NCBI RefSeq assembly: GCF_004210375.1
Contig: NC_134837.1
Span: 168,991,310-169,055,309, forward strand
DNA: 64,000 nt
Direction of reading: 5' to 3'
Source: Tachypleus tridentatus
Lineage: Eukaryota > Arthropoda > Merostomata > Xiphosura > Limulidae
This document shows, one piece after another, positions 22,470-35,391 of this stretch; position 1 is the first letter of the stretch; each line of letters opens with the position of its first letter. The translations under genes were made by a program, and so were the position numbers. The notes below the pieces were generated by a model that worked only from the letters and a program-made list of their open reading frames with translations, was not told the DNA's origin and searched no databases.

Positions 22470-23680
22470 AAGAATGATTTTTCAGATTTTTAGTGTTGTG
22501 CGGTATGTGACTAAAGATGGTGAAATTTGTGATATATTTTTGTGGTTTACAAATGTCAGTGCAGATCGAATAGTTGTAGATTTATTTGTTGCGAAACTCC
22601 ATTAAGGGGGAAGCATAATGTCCAAAAGTTCTTTTCATTCATTGTATGGCACAAATTTAGTGTTGTCACAAGGTGTGACGAAGATCAAGGACTCATTTTC
22701 TTTATTATTATTTTTTCGAAATCAACAAGGCGTGTGTGCCGTTTCGATACTGAACTGAATAAAAGATTTCCAAAAGTGGCCCCGATGTGTTGGAATCATA
22801 ATCACTGCCTTGTTGAAACTGTCTTGGAATAAAAGAAAGACCTCGTTGACTTATTTCAAAATACTGTTGATAATTTTGGCATGTAACATACTGAAATCTT
22901 TACCTGTGCCCAAGCGCTTTCATCGAATCTCAGAGATTTTGAATTCAGTTTCTTGTTGAATATATTTTCCAGTATTATATCATATACAAATGTTATATTT
23001 GATATTCTACAGAATAGTATATTTGGTATATTCCACTGTACGAATAAAGAAAATGACATGGCGACTATTTTGCAAAATAAGAGAGACGATTTCGATGAAT
23101 TTTGTGCAGAAGTCGACAAATCGTACCTCGCTACTATGCCAAAAAGACATGATCCCGGAAAAGACATTGAAATAACATACAGAAACTTATGTTATGAAAT
23201 TTTTGATGCAATTTGCGGCCTAATCGAAATTAAATTTCAAAGCTTGAAAAACATAGCATTGCTTGAGCTTCTTGACACTATAAACCATGAAGAGAACAAA
23301 AAATATTTCCTGAATTAGCATCGCTTGAAAATGAACTTTAGATTTTATACGCTAACGTTGATTTGAAAGGAAAACCAATGAATAAATTACTTTATTGTTT
23401 GCGAAATGTCAAGTTAGATGCCGCTCTGCAACAACTTACAAAGTTATGTGAGTTAACCTTGACTCTTCCAGTCACCATTGTCTCAGTCGATCATTTAAAA
23501 ATAATGCACAATTACACCAGAAACACACAACGACAAGAAAGACTTGCAAGTTTAGTGTTAATTGCGGTTGGGTAAAATCTTCTTAAGGGAATAAAGACTG
23601 ATATTTTCCATGAAGGTGTAATAAATGTATTCAATCAAAAGGAAGGGAGGATGGAATTAACATATAAATAAAGTAACCGA
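22470..23680 (+). pseudogene. hAT transposase remnant, ZMYM1-like
   Basis: Fragments in three frames line up with hAT transposases of the ZMYM1-like/TTF-zinc-finger type. They read, in order: VVRYVTKDGEICDIFLWF (22497 on), STRRV...KRFPKVAP (about 22710), KKDLVDLFQNTVDN (about 22835), LRDFEFSFLLNIFSSIISYTNV (about 22935), FDEFCAEVDKSYL with PKRHDP (about 23090), and the C-terminal dimerisation region LTLTLPVTIVSVDHLKI...TRNTQRQERLASLVL (about 23450-23560) ending GRMELTYK near 23670. Stops and frameshifts separate the pieces. No TIRs or 8-bp duplications were found, so the boundaries are those of the visible coding similarity. Confidence 0.75.
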
Positions 23681-23934
23681 ATATGTCTTGTTTTTATCTT
23701 TAACTGGAAGTGTTTCATCTTAAATATGATTAATGAATACAAGTAATTAATTTTATATTTATTGGTCATCCAGTACATTTTTTAATTTTATTTTAAAATT
23801 CACATTTTATGCTTTGGCTTCCCCATCAGGACAAAACATCACACGCCCCTACTTATGTAAGCCTAATAGATGTATAATTATTGAGACAATTTTTATCAAT
23901 TCTCTAAAAAAGAAAAGTGACATTAGTAAACTTC

Positions 23935-24057
23935 CAATCATCCGGCACCTTCCAACTATTCAAGGACTTCAAAGCCAATCATCTGACATCTGCCAACCAT
24001 TCAAGGACTTCAAAGCCAATAATCTGACACCTGCCAACCATTCAAGGGCGTTACAGC
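23935..24057 (+). repeat. Minisatellite, three 41-bp units
   Basis: CAATCATCTGACATCTGCCA and ATTCAAGGACTTCAAAGC recur three times. The unit is not a multiple of three, so the overlapping open frame is not maintained by it. Confidence 0.9.
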
Positions 24058-25011
24058 AAAACATTTGTTATTAGTCACCTTTCATAACTTGGAAAGGACT
24101 TCAAAGCATTTAGCGAAGATTAGTATAGATCAATAATTGGTAAGTCTTGGAGGATGAGGTTTAATTGTTGAATAGATGTAGATAATTTCAATAATGAACC
24201 TACACGTATATACATATATATTACTTACGTACTTAAGTCAAATTACCAGGGATAGCTATGTCTATATAACCCCTACATAGCACTACACAATATTTTGAAG
24301 CAAACAAATACACACACACAGATCACATTAAAATTCTATAAATCATTTTAAATGATGACTGAATCGACAAGTGTATAAAGAATTTTTGGCATTCTCTGTA
24401 ATAAATCAAAACATTTGTGCATTTTTAAACGTGTCACTGAAAGGAATTAATTTGTATTCATCAATTTGCTTCAACTATTCTTAAGGCTATCCACGTTCCT
24501 GGTGTTATTGAAAAGAAAAAGTTGTTTTCCGTTCAAGAAAAAACGTACTGCTAGTTTTACGCATGTATTAAGTGTAAAGACAGGACAAAAGACTTATTTA
24601 GAATTCAATCAACATTTTTGGCTGGCGCCGAGTATCTTCTCTTCAGTGAGTTGCTGGTACATTAACCTATACTATCATGACCTGGGTTCTTCGGATAATT
24701 TCGTTGACCTTCTTCACCAATGAAAGAGACAAAATATTTCACATCTATAGTTTCATTCACGAAAGTTGAGTGAGCCTGAAATGTATGTGAAACATTTTTA
24801 TCTACTTACGAAAGGAAGTTAAAGACCAAGCGTGAGACACCTATCCAAGCCACATAGCTGATTAAATAATTTCAACACGAGAGAGGTTTATCCAGTTCCA
24901 GCTTAAGTGAAACTAACTATAGAGAAAGGCTACCTCTTCAGAGAAATTATCCTAACAAGGAAAGATGAAAGTGTAAAAATAAGGAATTATGGGAGTACCT
25001 TCTACTGAAGA

Positions 25012-25060
25012 GTAAGACGGGAGGCGGAGTCTTACGGCGATCTTGAATAAATATATAGAG
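25012..25060 (+). promoter_or_regulatory. Candidate promoter of the acidic repeat-protein gene
   Basis: A TATA-like element, TATATAG, sits at 25052-25058. Upstream of it is a 7-bp dyad, GTAAGAC at 25012-25018 and GTCTTAC at 25029-25035, separated by a GC-rich spacer that stands out in AT-rich surroundings. The predicted transcription start is about 25-30 bp past the TATA box, near 25083. That leaves a short leader ending at a consensus splice donor at 25137. The link to the gene at 26.8 kb is inferred from spacing and strand. The dyad could bind a dimeric factor, but nothing here identifies which one. Confidence 0.4.
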
Positions 25061-25082
25061 AGCGATCACAGCTAGAATACTA

Positions 25083-25136
25083 CATTTGTGCTGAGCAAGT
25101 GGAACACTTGAACGTCTATTGTTTGTTAAGCTTCAG
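25083..25136 (+). other. Probable non-coding 5' UTR exon
   Basis: This short segment begins about 30 bp after a TATA-like box and ends CTTCAG followed by the donor GTAAGC at 25137. A leader exon is expected because the signal-peptide exon downstream has a splice acceptor (TTTTCAG, ending at 26840) only six bases before its ATG. The intron would be about 1.7 kb. The start position is estimated, not seen. Confidence 0.35.
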
Positions 25137-26365
25137 GTAAGCTAAAGAGTGCTGGATCCTGAAAGGTCGAGTTGCTTTATTTCGTGTAGAGGAACGAATG
25201 CAATTTAATTGTTTTCTTTTGAAGAAATCGCCCTCTTTTTTCACATGTTGTTTATAGTCCGAAATTAAAAATTCATTAACTTAAAAACTTTTAAACTTAA
25301 CCTAATTTTCAGCTAAGAAAAGACTTCAGTGTGTGTATATATCTGTGTTTGCCTTAATACCTTATTATTACCTCTCCATCACAGATATTATAATTCTCAC
25401 ATAATGCATCAGAATTATTGGATGAATTTTGTAAACACATCATTATAATTTAATGATTGTGTGCTTAAATGAAATTAGGCAGTGTGGATAAAAAATATTT
25501 TATTCATTTTCATTAATATTTCAACAAAACAAGTTACCTACACAGATTGTAACTAAAATGAAACCAGTAGCTATTTTATTATACAGTTTTTAGACTGATT
25601 CACTGTGTAATACCATTTTTAGCGAAATTTTCGGTCATAAACCCAACACATGCGTAAGATGTAAGCTCATTATGCTAACACACAAGTATTACATATGGAA
25701 TATGAGAGGTATGTGTTTGTGACAGGTCTAGGCTATTCATCTGAAAGAGTTAAAGGTTGCTCAAAATTACATTCAAAGTTTCGGTGAGTCAGTTGTAGCA
25801 TGGAAAATTGTACTTGATGCTCAGAAAAATGCATTTCGATTAATGTTTATCAATGGTTATCTCTTATGTATTTAACTAAATTTCTAGCATGAATAGTTTA
25901 CTACCAGTTAAGGAAACATGGATCTGATCTAGCTTGCATTCAACTTTTAAAACTTTTTCTTGTTTGTTTCTCGACAATTCAGCGTTAAGTTTAGGATTTT
26001 AAAATTCTGTCATTAGCATAACCTTGTAAACTATATGATGTTTTTGTTTCATAAAAAATAAAGATGAAGTTATATAAATAAATTATTAACAATGTGAAAG
26101 AATTATACCTTCTTTTTATTTTAAAAATGACTTTCTTTCAGTCTTTTAAACTATGATTTATTAATATTTCGATTATCTTTTATCTTCTAACGAATAATTA
26201 ACGCATAAAACTTGACAAAATATTTTACTGACCTACAGTTAGTTACCTAATTTGATTTTATAACCGCATTTTGAAGCTATATAATTTATACAACGAAAAG
26301 TGAGACGAAGTAATATACTTTCTATAGTAGAATTAACCTCCGTTTGAAAATTAATTTATTCCAAG

Positions 26366-26395
26366 TTATACTATACTATACTATACTATACTATA
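26366..26395. repeat. ACTAT pentanucleotide repeat
   Basis: About five to six copies of ACTAT, within the first intron of the gene model. Confidence 0.9.
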
Positions 26396-26426
26396 TAAGT
26401 ATTTCAGCAAGAAGACCTTCTTTAAT

Positions 26427-26535
26427 CTTTCGATGACACAGCGGTATGTCTGCGGACTCACAACGCTAGGAAACGGTTTTCGATACCTGTGTTGGGCAGA
26501 GCACAGATAACTCAATATGTATCTTTATGTTTAAA
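26427..26535 (+). mobile_element. SINE-C copy
   Basis: GACACAGCGGTATGTCTGCG, box B GGTTTTCGATACC and GGGCAGAGCACAGATA follow in order. It lies about 300 bp upstream of the signal-peptide exon, within the intron of that gene model. Confidence 0.75.
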
Positions 26536-26846
26536 CTCGAAACAAAAATCTTCGTCATTGAAAGTTTGCACTTCTTGTAATTTTAAAATATAGAAAATTA
26601 TTTAAGTAAGGAAATTGCATCTTTTATTAAAATACTCTAAAATACAAAAAAAATCCGGTTTGTTTTCTTAATAGTGTAATGTTTTTCTTCAGTGAGAAGA
26701 AAACTAGTTATAAACTAGTTAAATATATATATATGTGATTTTAAACCTAATGCAAGTACTTTTGTGTTGTAAAGGTGAAATTGATGTTTGATATTCGTTG
26801 TTTAAATGTTACTTTTGTTGATATTATAAACTATTTTCAGGGTTCA

Positions 26847-28325
26847 ATGATGAACAGCTTTCTATATTTCTTCTTCCTGGGATTTTTACTAACTCTTGCG
26901 CCACCGTGTGAAAACGGTGAGTATCTACTTTTTTGGTTTTGCAAAATAGTTTTGTTGTTGCAAACAATTATTAAGTTAAATTATACCTATAACAATTTAT
27001 TATTTAGCTGAGACCAAAAGTAGCAATTTATTTTGTCTCAGAAATTATATATTTTGTATGAAAATAAATTTATGACTGAGTAATCCTTGTAGATTTTCAT
27101 CCATAATTTATCCGCAGCTAGCAACCACGTAGGAATCCAGTTTTATCTAGTACTAGAAATGTCAATAGAAATGATTACACGTTTTAGTCACTAGATGTGA
27201 ATTTGTAGCTGATGACTACACTATTCCAAAATATCCTGAAAATACATAAAGTATCGTCAAGTATTCACTGTCTAGACGTGTAAACATATCAGATAATTTT
27301 ATGACTTAATAGTGATTTGTAGTGTTTCCATGGCTTTAATTTCTAAAACATGTCAGTCATTAGAATAAACAGAGAATATCGTTAATGATTCTAACGACAG
27401 AATATGCTTAATTGGATACTTTTCTGATAATTTCTAGATTTATATTCTAAACGATATATTGTACGTTATTTTTATAGCAAACGATCAATTATCTTCATAT
27501 ATATTGGAATCACTTTAAGTAATTAACGTGGTTATTGTTCATTGTTATTTAATCGATTCCACTTCATTTTTAGTGCCACTTAGCGATATCTCGACAACAT
27601 TAAAGGTCACAACTGAAGTTGATGGGCAAGAATCTGAACCTCCAACTACTCCAGCAGGAAAAGTTCGAGAAACAACTGCAAATGATAAATTAGATCTTGT
27701 GGAAGTTAAACATGACATTCAAGATAGTCAGCCACAGGAAGAAGATGGAGAACATGTGATAAAAGAAAATGACGTGACAACGTTAGTTCCTGTTGATAAG
27801 TCGGTAGAAAAAGATATACAATCTGGTCTTGCAGAAAATATAACCTTGAATCAGAAAGAACCTGAAGTAGTTGATGAGGAACAGAACAAAAGCGCAACGG
27901 CAGAGGAAGTAAAAATACCAGAAGAGGAACAAAGTGTAACAGAAGTAAAAATACCAGAAGAAGAACAAAGTGTAACAGAAGTAAAAATACCAGAAGAGGA
28001 ACAAAGTGTAACAGAAGTAAAAATACCAGAAGAGGAACAAAGTGTAACAGAAGTAAAAATACCAGAAGAAGAACAAAGTGTAACAGAAGTAAAAATACCA
28101 GAAGAGGAACAAAGTGTAACAGAAGTAAAAATACCAGAAGAGGAACAAAGTGTAACAGAAGTAAAAATACCAGAAGAGGAACAAAGTGTAATAGAAGTAA
28201 AAATACCAGAAGAGGAACAAAGTGCAACATCTGGACTCAAACCAGAAGAAGAAAAAGATGTTTCATCAGGAGATCATGCAACACGGAAAGAAGATAAAGT
28301 TAAGCCAACTGACAAACCCCAGTAG
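26847..28325 (+). CDS. Secreted acidic repeat protein, two coding exons (26847-26916 joined to 27574-28325)
   Basis: I do not recognise the family. The first coding exon starts ATGATG six bases after an acceptor. It encodes a basic-free, strongly hydrophobic N-terminus (MMNSFLYFFFLGFLLTLA) typical of a signal peptide, with likely cleavage after LTLA, and ends in phase 1 at the donor GTGAGT (26917). The next exon follows TTCATTTTTAG at 27573, and its first two bases complete a Val codon, so the join is in frame. The predicted product has 273 residues. Residues about 25-135 are rich in Glu, Asp, Lys and Thr. Residues 136-243 are nine tandem VKIPEEEQSVTE units. A charged tail ends in TDKPQ. There are almost no Cys residues (one near the cleavage site), no other membrane segment and one N-glycosylation-like site (ENITL). 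It looks like a disordered, calcium- or matrix-binding type of secreted protein, but that role is inference from composition. Confidence 0.75.
27909..28232 (+). repeat. Coding minisatellite, nine 36-bp units
   Basis: GTAAAAATACCAGA recurs every 36 bp from 27909 to 28197. Each unit encodes VKIPEEEQSVTE. Units differ mostly by silent GAA/GAG changes; the eighth has Ile for Thr (SVIE) and the ninth ends SAT. The period is a multiple of three, so copy-number change keeps the frame. Near-identity implies recent expansion or homogenisation. The repeat keeps several antisense frames open, but these are not genes. Confidence 0.95.
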
Positions 28326-28777
28326 CACTGATATGAGAAAGGCTGATAAAGATACTATTTGCATTTTTTCCCACATTTCAAGATAAAATGTAGAGAAATA
28401 TTCGCTGTTTCTGAGCAGTGTTGTAAGTAAATGTTGTAACTCTTCTCTGATGGCATACGATTACAGCATGTAAAATGAACTAATTACTATTTCTACTGCC
28501 CTATTTTTAATTCACTTAGCTGTATTCATAATTTTAGTTTTTTTTGTCTATTATTATTACCACCTGACAGTATTGTAACTGATGTCTTTGACAATCTTTT
28601 TGAATTTCGATTTTAATGGGTATTTAATTTAAGTTATAATTATTTGTGCTAATCTTGTAACCCTCGTGGAGAATGAAAAATTGCTCGTATGGCAAGTTAA
28701 AAATAGAAACGGTCGCAGTATTTACCAAACTCCTTGTGTTTTTGTTTTATAAACTTGGTGTTTGGCGCCAAAAGTGC

Positions 28778-28819
28778 AATAAAGTGGAGATTAGGGGTGT
28801 AGTTGGTTATTTCAATAAA
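28778..28819 (+). terminator. Polyadenylation signals of the acidic repeat-protein gene
   Basis: Two AATAAA hexamers occur at 28778-28783 and 28814-28819. The second is followed by GT-rich sequence (GGTTTTGCTTGTTTG), as expected of a cleavage-stimulating downstream element. They lie about 450-490 bp after the stop codon and imply a 3' UTR of about 0.5 kb. Confidence 0.5.
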
Positions 28820-29401
28820 TGGTTTTGCTTGTTTGACTCATTTGATTATTTAATTTGTTTTATAAGTAACTTCTATTTTGAAAAATAACGCTCAAGATTG
28901 GGATGTAACATATTTTAAAACAGTTTGTGACACGTTGAAGACAACTATTAGAAGGGATTTTTACCCCACCCTTATGGGGATTAGAATGCGAATTTTAAGT
29001 GATTTAGGATCAATGACCTATTTATTTTGTATTTCACCCATCTTCAAACTATTCTTACCTCACAGTCAATAGCAATGAGGAATGTGTAGTTTACACGAAG
29101 AAAGTTTTAGTCTGGAGTATTTGCATTTGTTCGTAAGTTTTAAGTTCAATATAAAGTAAACTCTGTATCTGAAAATTGAACATTTCTGTAACATTCTGTA
29201 AAATGTAAAGTGGCTTAAAACATGGAAAAAACGAGCGAACAACTAAGTCACGAATCTGCAAATAACTTGGGGCGTAAATAATTTAGAAAAATGTGCTTCA
29301 GAAGCAGATAGGGTCCACATCAATATTTTTAGGGTTAAGACGATGCCAATCACAATTTAATTATAACACATACAAGATATATTATTTTAGTACATGAAAC
29401 C

Positions 29402-29595
29402 GTGCTCCACACTTCGAAATCGTGGGAGTGTTATAAGAATGATGGTAAAATCCCACTATTCAATTAAGGTAGCCTGCGAGTTGGCGGTGGATAGTGTTAA
29501 CTAGCTGACTTCTCTCTAGTTTGTCATTGCAAAATTAAGAACAGGTAACGCAGATAGCCCTCGAATAGGTTTACTCGAAATTCATAAAAAACAAA
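29402..29595 (+). mobile_element. SINE-A copy, head missing, diverged
   Basis: It contains CGTGGGAGTGTTATAAG, GAGTTGGCGGTGGATAG, CAGATAGCCCTCGAATAG and a tail AAATTCATAAAAAAC. Confidence 0.8.
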
Positions 29596-29714
29596 TATCA
29601 GTATGTAGTTTAATTACAACATTTATACATTATAATAAATGTAAACTATATAGCTATCCAACATAAGAAATATATTTATTTACTTATATAAAGCTACAAA
29701 TCGATATAAAAATG

Positions 29715-30006
29715 TTAAATATTTGTTTGTTTGTTTCTGAATTTCACACAAAGCTACTCGAGGGTTATCTGCACTAGCCGTCTCTAATTTAGCAGTGTAA
29801 GACTAGAGGGAAGGCAGCAAGTCATCACTACCCATCACCAACTCTTGGGTACTCTTTTACCAACGAATAGTGGGATTGACCATAACATTATAACGCCCCC
29901 ACAGCTGAAAGGGCGAGCATGTTTGGTGCGACGGGGATGCGAACCCGCAGCCCTCAGATTACGAGTCGCACGCCTTAACACCCTTGGCCATGTCGGGCCT
30001 TAAATA
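29715..30006 (-). mobile_element. SINE-A copy, full length, with short duplication
   Basis: The SINE (29722-29999) is flanked by TTAAATA on both sides. The head ends GGCCATGTCGGGCC. Confidence 0.9.
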
Positions 30007-30299
30007 CAAATAACGTAAATAACTATAATTCCCATTCCGATAATTTCTTTACTTAATACAATATAATTTTACTCATTTTGTGTAGAAAACTTGGTAGAGA
30101 ACAGAATTAACCAATAATTTGTAAACACATCACTAATACTATCATCATAAAGGATGACCCTTATGAAACCTATTAACAACTGTTTCCATGCTGATTTATT
30201 GTCAAGTTATTGATTTAAACTGTTAAATCGTTTAGGAAACTACGACCTGTTGATTGCTTTTTGCGCTTATTGTGAAAAGCAATCGTCTTACTGTATTAT

Positions 30300-30480
30300 G
30301 TACAATGGTCAGGATATGCCTGAAAACAAGTTTGCATTTTTCTGGCCATATTTTAGTGACTTTAACCATTATGCAAGAACTTGTTATATTTGGTCTCGAG
30401 AAATGTCCGAAAACAAGTCTGCATTTTGCTGACCATAGTTTATGGAGTTTAGTCATTCTACAAGGGTCTGGTTATGTTTG
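30300..30480 (+). repeat. Diverged tandem duplication, about 86-bp unit
   Basis: TGCCTGAAAACAAGTTTGCA and TGTCCGAAAACAAGTCTGCA, each followed by CTGRCCATA and TTTAGT, are about 86 bp apart. Confidence 0.65.
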
Positions 30481-30680
30481 ACAAATTTCAAACCTACCAT
30501 TTGCTCTCAGTATGATGAAAGATTCAAATTTCTTTACTGTTCCACTACAAATCTGGAACGACTGTTGTTCAACTTACTCGATGAGACCACACTGAGTTTC
30601 CTTCCATTTTTATGTGTAATTACAATGTGCATATTACATTACAAACTCAGCCACCTAACACTTGTATATTTTTGATGTCC

Positions 30681-33087
30681 ATACATATTTAATAGCACTA
30701 TTCTGAATAAAGTGACTGTCAAGAAATGTTTAAAAGCTATCGTTTATATAATTACTAAAAAATATTTTATAGTTTGATGACTTGTGTGACATTAACTCAC
30801 AATAAAACTAATGATACGAGTTTCTAGTAGGTTGCACATGGAACTTCGTCTTGTGTACTGTACAATTCTGCCAACGAGGCATTTCATTTAATACTGAAGC
30901 TCATCAGTCAGCTGACCATGTAACACACAAGTTCTTAGTTGAAACGCTATTTATATCATTCATTTCAAACCTGTAATTACTTTTGTGAAAGCATAAGCTG
31001 AGGTATCTGTCCTCAGTTCTGGTTACAAATTTAAAAAATGCTATGATAACAAAAATCCTTACTTCCACATAATCTATTTATAACATAACATATTGTTACA
31101 GTATTCATTATTACCTTACCAGAGGTTTTGTATAAGGTTTAAATAGTCAATACTTATACACTTAAAATATGGTATATACTGTGTAGTGGTCAGGGTAGCA
31201 TTGTAGGATGAGGTAGCGAATAAAGTAGTGGCGATAAGCTACTTTCCGTTACTCGCTTTCAATACACAACTTTTAATATCTTTCTACAGTATTTTAATAA
31301 TTATAAATGCTTAATAACAGCAATAATAGGGGTGAAGGGTGGAGAGGACGTTGGCTTCCAGCAGTAACATGTCCCTTGTTCTAAACTATCATCCAATAAA
31401 GTTTGTTTGAGATTAGTCCAGCGATCTATAGTAGATAGATAAAGGGCAAACAGACGGACACAGATTTTTTTGTTTATATGTATAAGAATTGTTATACCTG
31501 AGTAGTTTTCTCAACAAAAGTCCCACAGTAGCACAATGGAATGTCTGCGGGCTTATACTGCTATAACCCAGGTTTTGATACCCGTGGTGGGTAGTGCAGT
31601 GATAGCCGTTTGTGTCTAATACCAAAACAATAAAGGTAAAAAAAAATATCAACAAAGAAACTAAATATTGTTGAAATAAAGCAATAAAAAAAAAATTTGA
31701 TGCCCAGTTCAGTGCAATTTGCAAATAATTATCTTCCAGAATAGACTTATTAGACTTAACTCACATATCATATGATTGTGTTTAAAATACGTTAATTTAC
31801 AATAATACTTTTGTAGTTTTTAGTGTTTTGTTTACACAAAAATATATAAATAATTGGATTATGTTTTATATTTCAGATCGTTTGTTTTAACGCTTTTAAC
31901 CACAGTTCAAACTATAAACATTAATAAATGTCACATCATTTTATCGGGAAAAGTTAAATAAACAATTAAGGTAGCAGATAGCACGTTTAAATTGTAATTA
32001 CATAAGGAAATAAAGGTTTGCTTAGATAAATGACCGGTTTTTTTAATCAGATAAAATACCACCGGAACAATCGGTTGAAGCATATGTTAAGCCTTCTAGA
32101 TAACATTTATTTATGTTTTTTTTTTTTCATCGGAGGGTGAGGATAAAGTTGTTTGAGCAACTTTGATATATACACTTATATATATATATATAGCCTTTAG
32201 GTTCTTCTGCTCTTCCTTTCTTCAGTAATTTATTTTACTATTTTCGTGATTCAAAGTTCACTCTTCGGAATGTAATTCGGCAGAGAATTTATAAAAAAAA
32301 CAACAACATTCTTACGCCGCTTTGGAGCTAAAAAAATAATATAAATAAAATACAGATTTTCTTTCAAAACGTGTGAACATAAAATGCAATTCTTATAATA
32401 AATTAAGTGATTAAGATAAATTCAAAACCAAACTTTATTATTTGTATTAAGATTTTATTTTAGTTCTACTCTTTCTTGTTTTTATAGAAAAGCAGTTTAT
32501 TTCCCTAATTTAATACAAAAATATATACCTATTACTTACTTTATGGTTCTTTCTGTGATGCTTTTGGACCTGTCTTTATTACACCAAATCTGGTTTCAAT
32601 GCTACATACTTACATACGAGATCTTCTGTGGATAAAGATATAGTTTTAGTTCATTTGTTACAAGATGAAGTAAATTGTTTTAGGAATTCCAAGTAATTTA
32701 AATGGAGCGTCTTTGTGAAACAATCGTGTAATTTTGTTATTGACAAATTGTTGTAGTAGTTATTTAACACTTTTGAGTATTATTCAAAGGACTCACGAGA
32801 TAAAGCAGAGAAGAATTTATAATAATACGTCAACCAAACTGTATCTGTCATAACCAGTGCTGATGAGGCCTTTCGTTCAATAACATTGACACGACAGACA
32901 TAGTAGCGGTTTAGGCATCACGTATATATTATCAGTTTTCTGGACCAACTATTATGATTAAACATTGGAGGAAATTTTAACACCGGCCAATAAACAAGCT
33001 CTTTTACTTGAACTTGCAGAGTCATGCTGGCACGTAGTCCTAACACTGTGGCGCCGTTCTTACATTCGAGGCGCAAATAGTCTAGTT
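30681..33087. other. No gene seen
   Basis: AT-rich sequence with one SINE-C at 31.5 kb and TA runs near 32180. It ends at the hAT terminus. Confidence 0.5.
31518..31625 (+). mobile_element. SINE-C copy
   Basis: CAGTAGCACAATGGAATGTC, GGTTTTGATACCCGTGG and GTGATAGCC; the tail ends in an A-rich stretch. Confidence 0.65.
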
Positions 33088-34560
<1,473 letters not shown>

Positions 34561-35318
34561 TAAATTATAAAGTAATAAAAGTTTGTTTTAGATAAAATTT
34601 AAAATATAGAAAAGTTTTCAAAAATGTTATTTTTTTTAATATTATTGCAAAATAAGACAACAAAGTAAACTTACTTTTCAAACTGTTGAACAATTGTTGG
34701 TTGTCTGATTTCTCTTCGCACTTATACCTTTTCTTCGAAATTTTTCTATTAGAATGTTAGATTTCAAGTTATTCAAGCCTAAGTGCAACTTTCATATGTA
34801 TTTATTTCTAGAATAGAGAAAAGTCCAGATTTATTGACCATACAGATTAAAATTCACTTAAATCCCAAATAAATTCAATGAAAGTTCAAATAAGATAATA
34901 TATGCAAAAACATGAGAACGAAATCTTAGAACTTTCCCCTTTATTCAATTATATTTACTATTTTTATATATTGTTCCTTCACAATATTCTCAGTGTAAGC
35001 AAGAAGGATTTGCATTTCTAATATCAAAGGGTTGTTCAACACTATAGTAACAGGTCAAACAGACGCAAGCCCAGTCTAGCATCGACAAACTGGTCTATAA
35101 TTTATCATGTTATGTATTATAATTTATCTCGAACGAGTTTTCAATTTATTGTGTTACGTATTATAGCTTATCTCAGACAAGTCTCTGATTTATTATGTTT
35201 TGTATTACGATTCCAAATGACAAGAAATTTTAATTTTAATTTAGAGGTTAACTGAATGTCGATATGTATCAGATTTATGATATTTACCAAGAAGAAGAAT
35301 ACACGCAATTTTCTGCAC

Positions 35319-35391
35319 GCGTTTGTGATGTAGTGGTTATCACATCCGCCTCACACGCGGAAGGTCCCAGGTTCGATACCTGGCAGGAAAA
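35319..35391 (+). tRNA. tRNA-Val(CAC)-like gene with damaged acceptor arm, possibly a pseudogene
   Basis: The D arm ATGT/ACAT, anticodon stem TCCGC/GCGGA with loop CTCACAC (anticodon CAC, Val) and T arm CCAGG-TTCGATA-CCTGG are all perfect. A TTTT pol III terminator follows at 35392. The 3' acceptor strand CAGGAAA pairs with only four of seven bases directly upstream (GCGTTTG). A fully pairing TTTTCTG lies 10 nt further out at 35309-35315, as if a short insertion had displaced it. A SINE begins right after the terminator. It may be a decayed copy. It differs from the SINE heads, which have other anticodon loops. Confidence 0.6.

Noticed and set aside
23814-24074. 86-codon frame with repeated QSSDICQPFKDF-like segments
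   Set aside because: The underlying 41-bp repeat is not a multiple of three, so repeat peptides fall in different frames; there is no signal peptide or splice support.
24466-24723. 85-codon frame with hydrophobic start
   Set aside because: No family resemblance, no splice or promoter context; within chance for AT-rich DNA.
27706-28240. Long minus-strand open frames opposite the acidic repeat exon (LLLHFVPLLVF..., WYFYFCYTLF..., SSGIFTSVTLC...)
   Set aside because: They exist only because a 36-bp repeat without stops keeps its period in all antisense frames; there are no splice or start signals.
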